DNA from: an uncultured Ruminococcus sp.
GTDB taxonomy: Bacteria; Bacillota; Clostridia; Oscillospirales; Ruminococcaceae
NCBI RefSeq assembly: GCF_946187255.1
Contig: NZ_CAMHRZ010000074.1
Location: 1 to 13,332, forward strand
Reading direction: 5' to 3'
Length of the DNA: 13,332 nucleotides
The position numbers and the translations under genes are program-made. Within the stretch, counting starts at the first letter, position 1. Each line of letters begins with the position of its first letter. Shown in pieces: positions 13,054-13,332 of this stretch. The notes below the pieces were generated by a model that ran no database searches, was not told the DNA's origin, and saw only the letters and a list, made by a program, of their open reading frames with translations.

Positions 13054-13158
13054 ATGCGCGAATGCGGATCAGGTTATGATCATGATGAACGGAATGAAAT
13101 GCGTAATAATATCCTAAGAAAGTTGATCAAAAGGGAAATTTCATCAATAAAACAATAA
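13054..13158 (+). other. Short open frame of 34 codons, uncertain
   Basis: ATG at 13054 to TAA at 13158 encodes a highly charged helix-like peptide (RNEMRNNILRKLIKREISSI near its end). It looks like the C-terminal end of a larger protein, but there is no ribosome binding site and no recognisable family. It may be a fragment left by the same decay that truncated the response regulator. Confidence 0.25.
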
Positions 13159-13238
13159 ATTTACGAGATATGGTTTCAGCATGATATTGATATAAAGTTG
13201 CCTGTTGCCACAAAAGGTCTACGAACCATAATTCCTAA
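13159..13238. other. Intergenic, nothing recognised
   Basis: Between the 34-codon frame and the terminator I see no ribosome binding site, promoter or family signature on either strand. The sequence after 13293 is also uninformative within the window. Confidence 0.4.
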
Positions 13239-13293
13239 CCGGACATTCCGGCAGATCATAAAGCACCGATATTGTTTATCTGCCGGTGTTTTT
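13239..13293 (+). terminator. Plus-strand intrinsic terminator with a competing small hairpin
   Basis: CCGGCAGAT (13248-13256) pairs with ATCTGCCGG (13278-13286) around a 21-nt loop, followed by TGTTTTT. A smaller perfect hairpin, CCGGA-cat-TCCGG (13239-13251), uses part of the 5' arm, so the two are mutually exclusive. No clear plus-strand gene precedes it. Confidence 0.6.
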
Positions 13294-13332
13294 GCATTTT
13301 CAGATGATGAAGCGGGCAGACTGTAAAAACGG

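Overview
The window looks like chromosomal DNA of a low-to-mid-GC gut Firmicute, most likely Ruminococcus-like (Oscillospiraceae). This is inferred from strong AGGAGG ribosome binding sites, consensus sigma-A promoters, a DUF285/BspA-type repeat surface protein, and an ECF sigma factor paired with a large membrane partner. I see no rRNA, tRNA, CRISPR array or intact insertion sequence.

Layout. (1) 1-650, minus: the N-terminal part of a secreted protein made of 26-residue DUF285 repeats, with a consensus promoter containing a dyad. (2) 992-3347, minus: an ECF sigma factor translationally coupled to a single-pass membrane protein that is probably its anti-sigma or sensor partner. A strong terminator lies at 821-863. 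(3) 3654-4583, minus: a lipoprotein. Its signal segment, and even its ribosome binding site and start codon, are paralogous to an internal part of the anti-sigma-like gene. Its upstream region is 77% identical over 82 ungapped bp to the upstream region of the sigma gene, so the two units look like one regulon. (4) 5071-6762, plus: a flavodoxin-fold NAD(P)H-dependent oxidoreductase, then a divergent ProC-like reductase, each with its own promoter. (5) 6803-7792, minus: a stand-alone RelA/SpoT-type (p)ppGpp synthetase domain protein. (6) 7971-12673, minus: a tightly packed five-gene operon of circularly permuted ATP-grasp, alpha-E domain protein, transglutaminase-like protease, and two aspartoacylase/succinylglutamate desuccinylase-family proteins. 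One of these two is intact; the other has lost the zinc and catalytic residues. (7) 12743-13332: a mostly decayed stretch with a 55-codon remnant of a LytTR-type response regulator receiver domain and a plus-strand terminator.

The most interesting unit is the five-gene operon. ATP-grasp, alpha-E and transglutaminase genes are a known recurring set, predicted from comparative genomics to make and process an amide-linked peptide or metabolite. Here the set ends in an active/inactive pair of M14-like amidohydrolases. A sigma-A promoter drives it, followed within about 16 nt by a complete intrinsic terminator (12711-12741) that lies before the first gene, suggesting attenuation. No convincing minus-strand terminator separates the operon from the alarmone synthetase gene, so read-through is possible. 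The second notable unit is the putative ECF regulon of sigma factor, membrane partner and lipoprotein.
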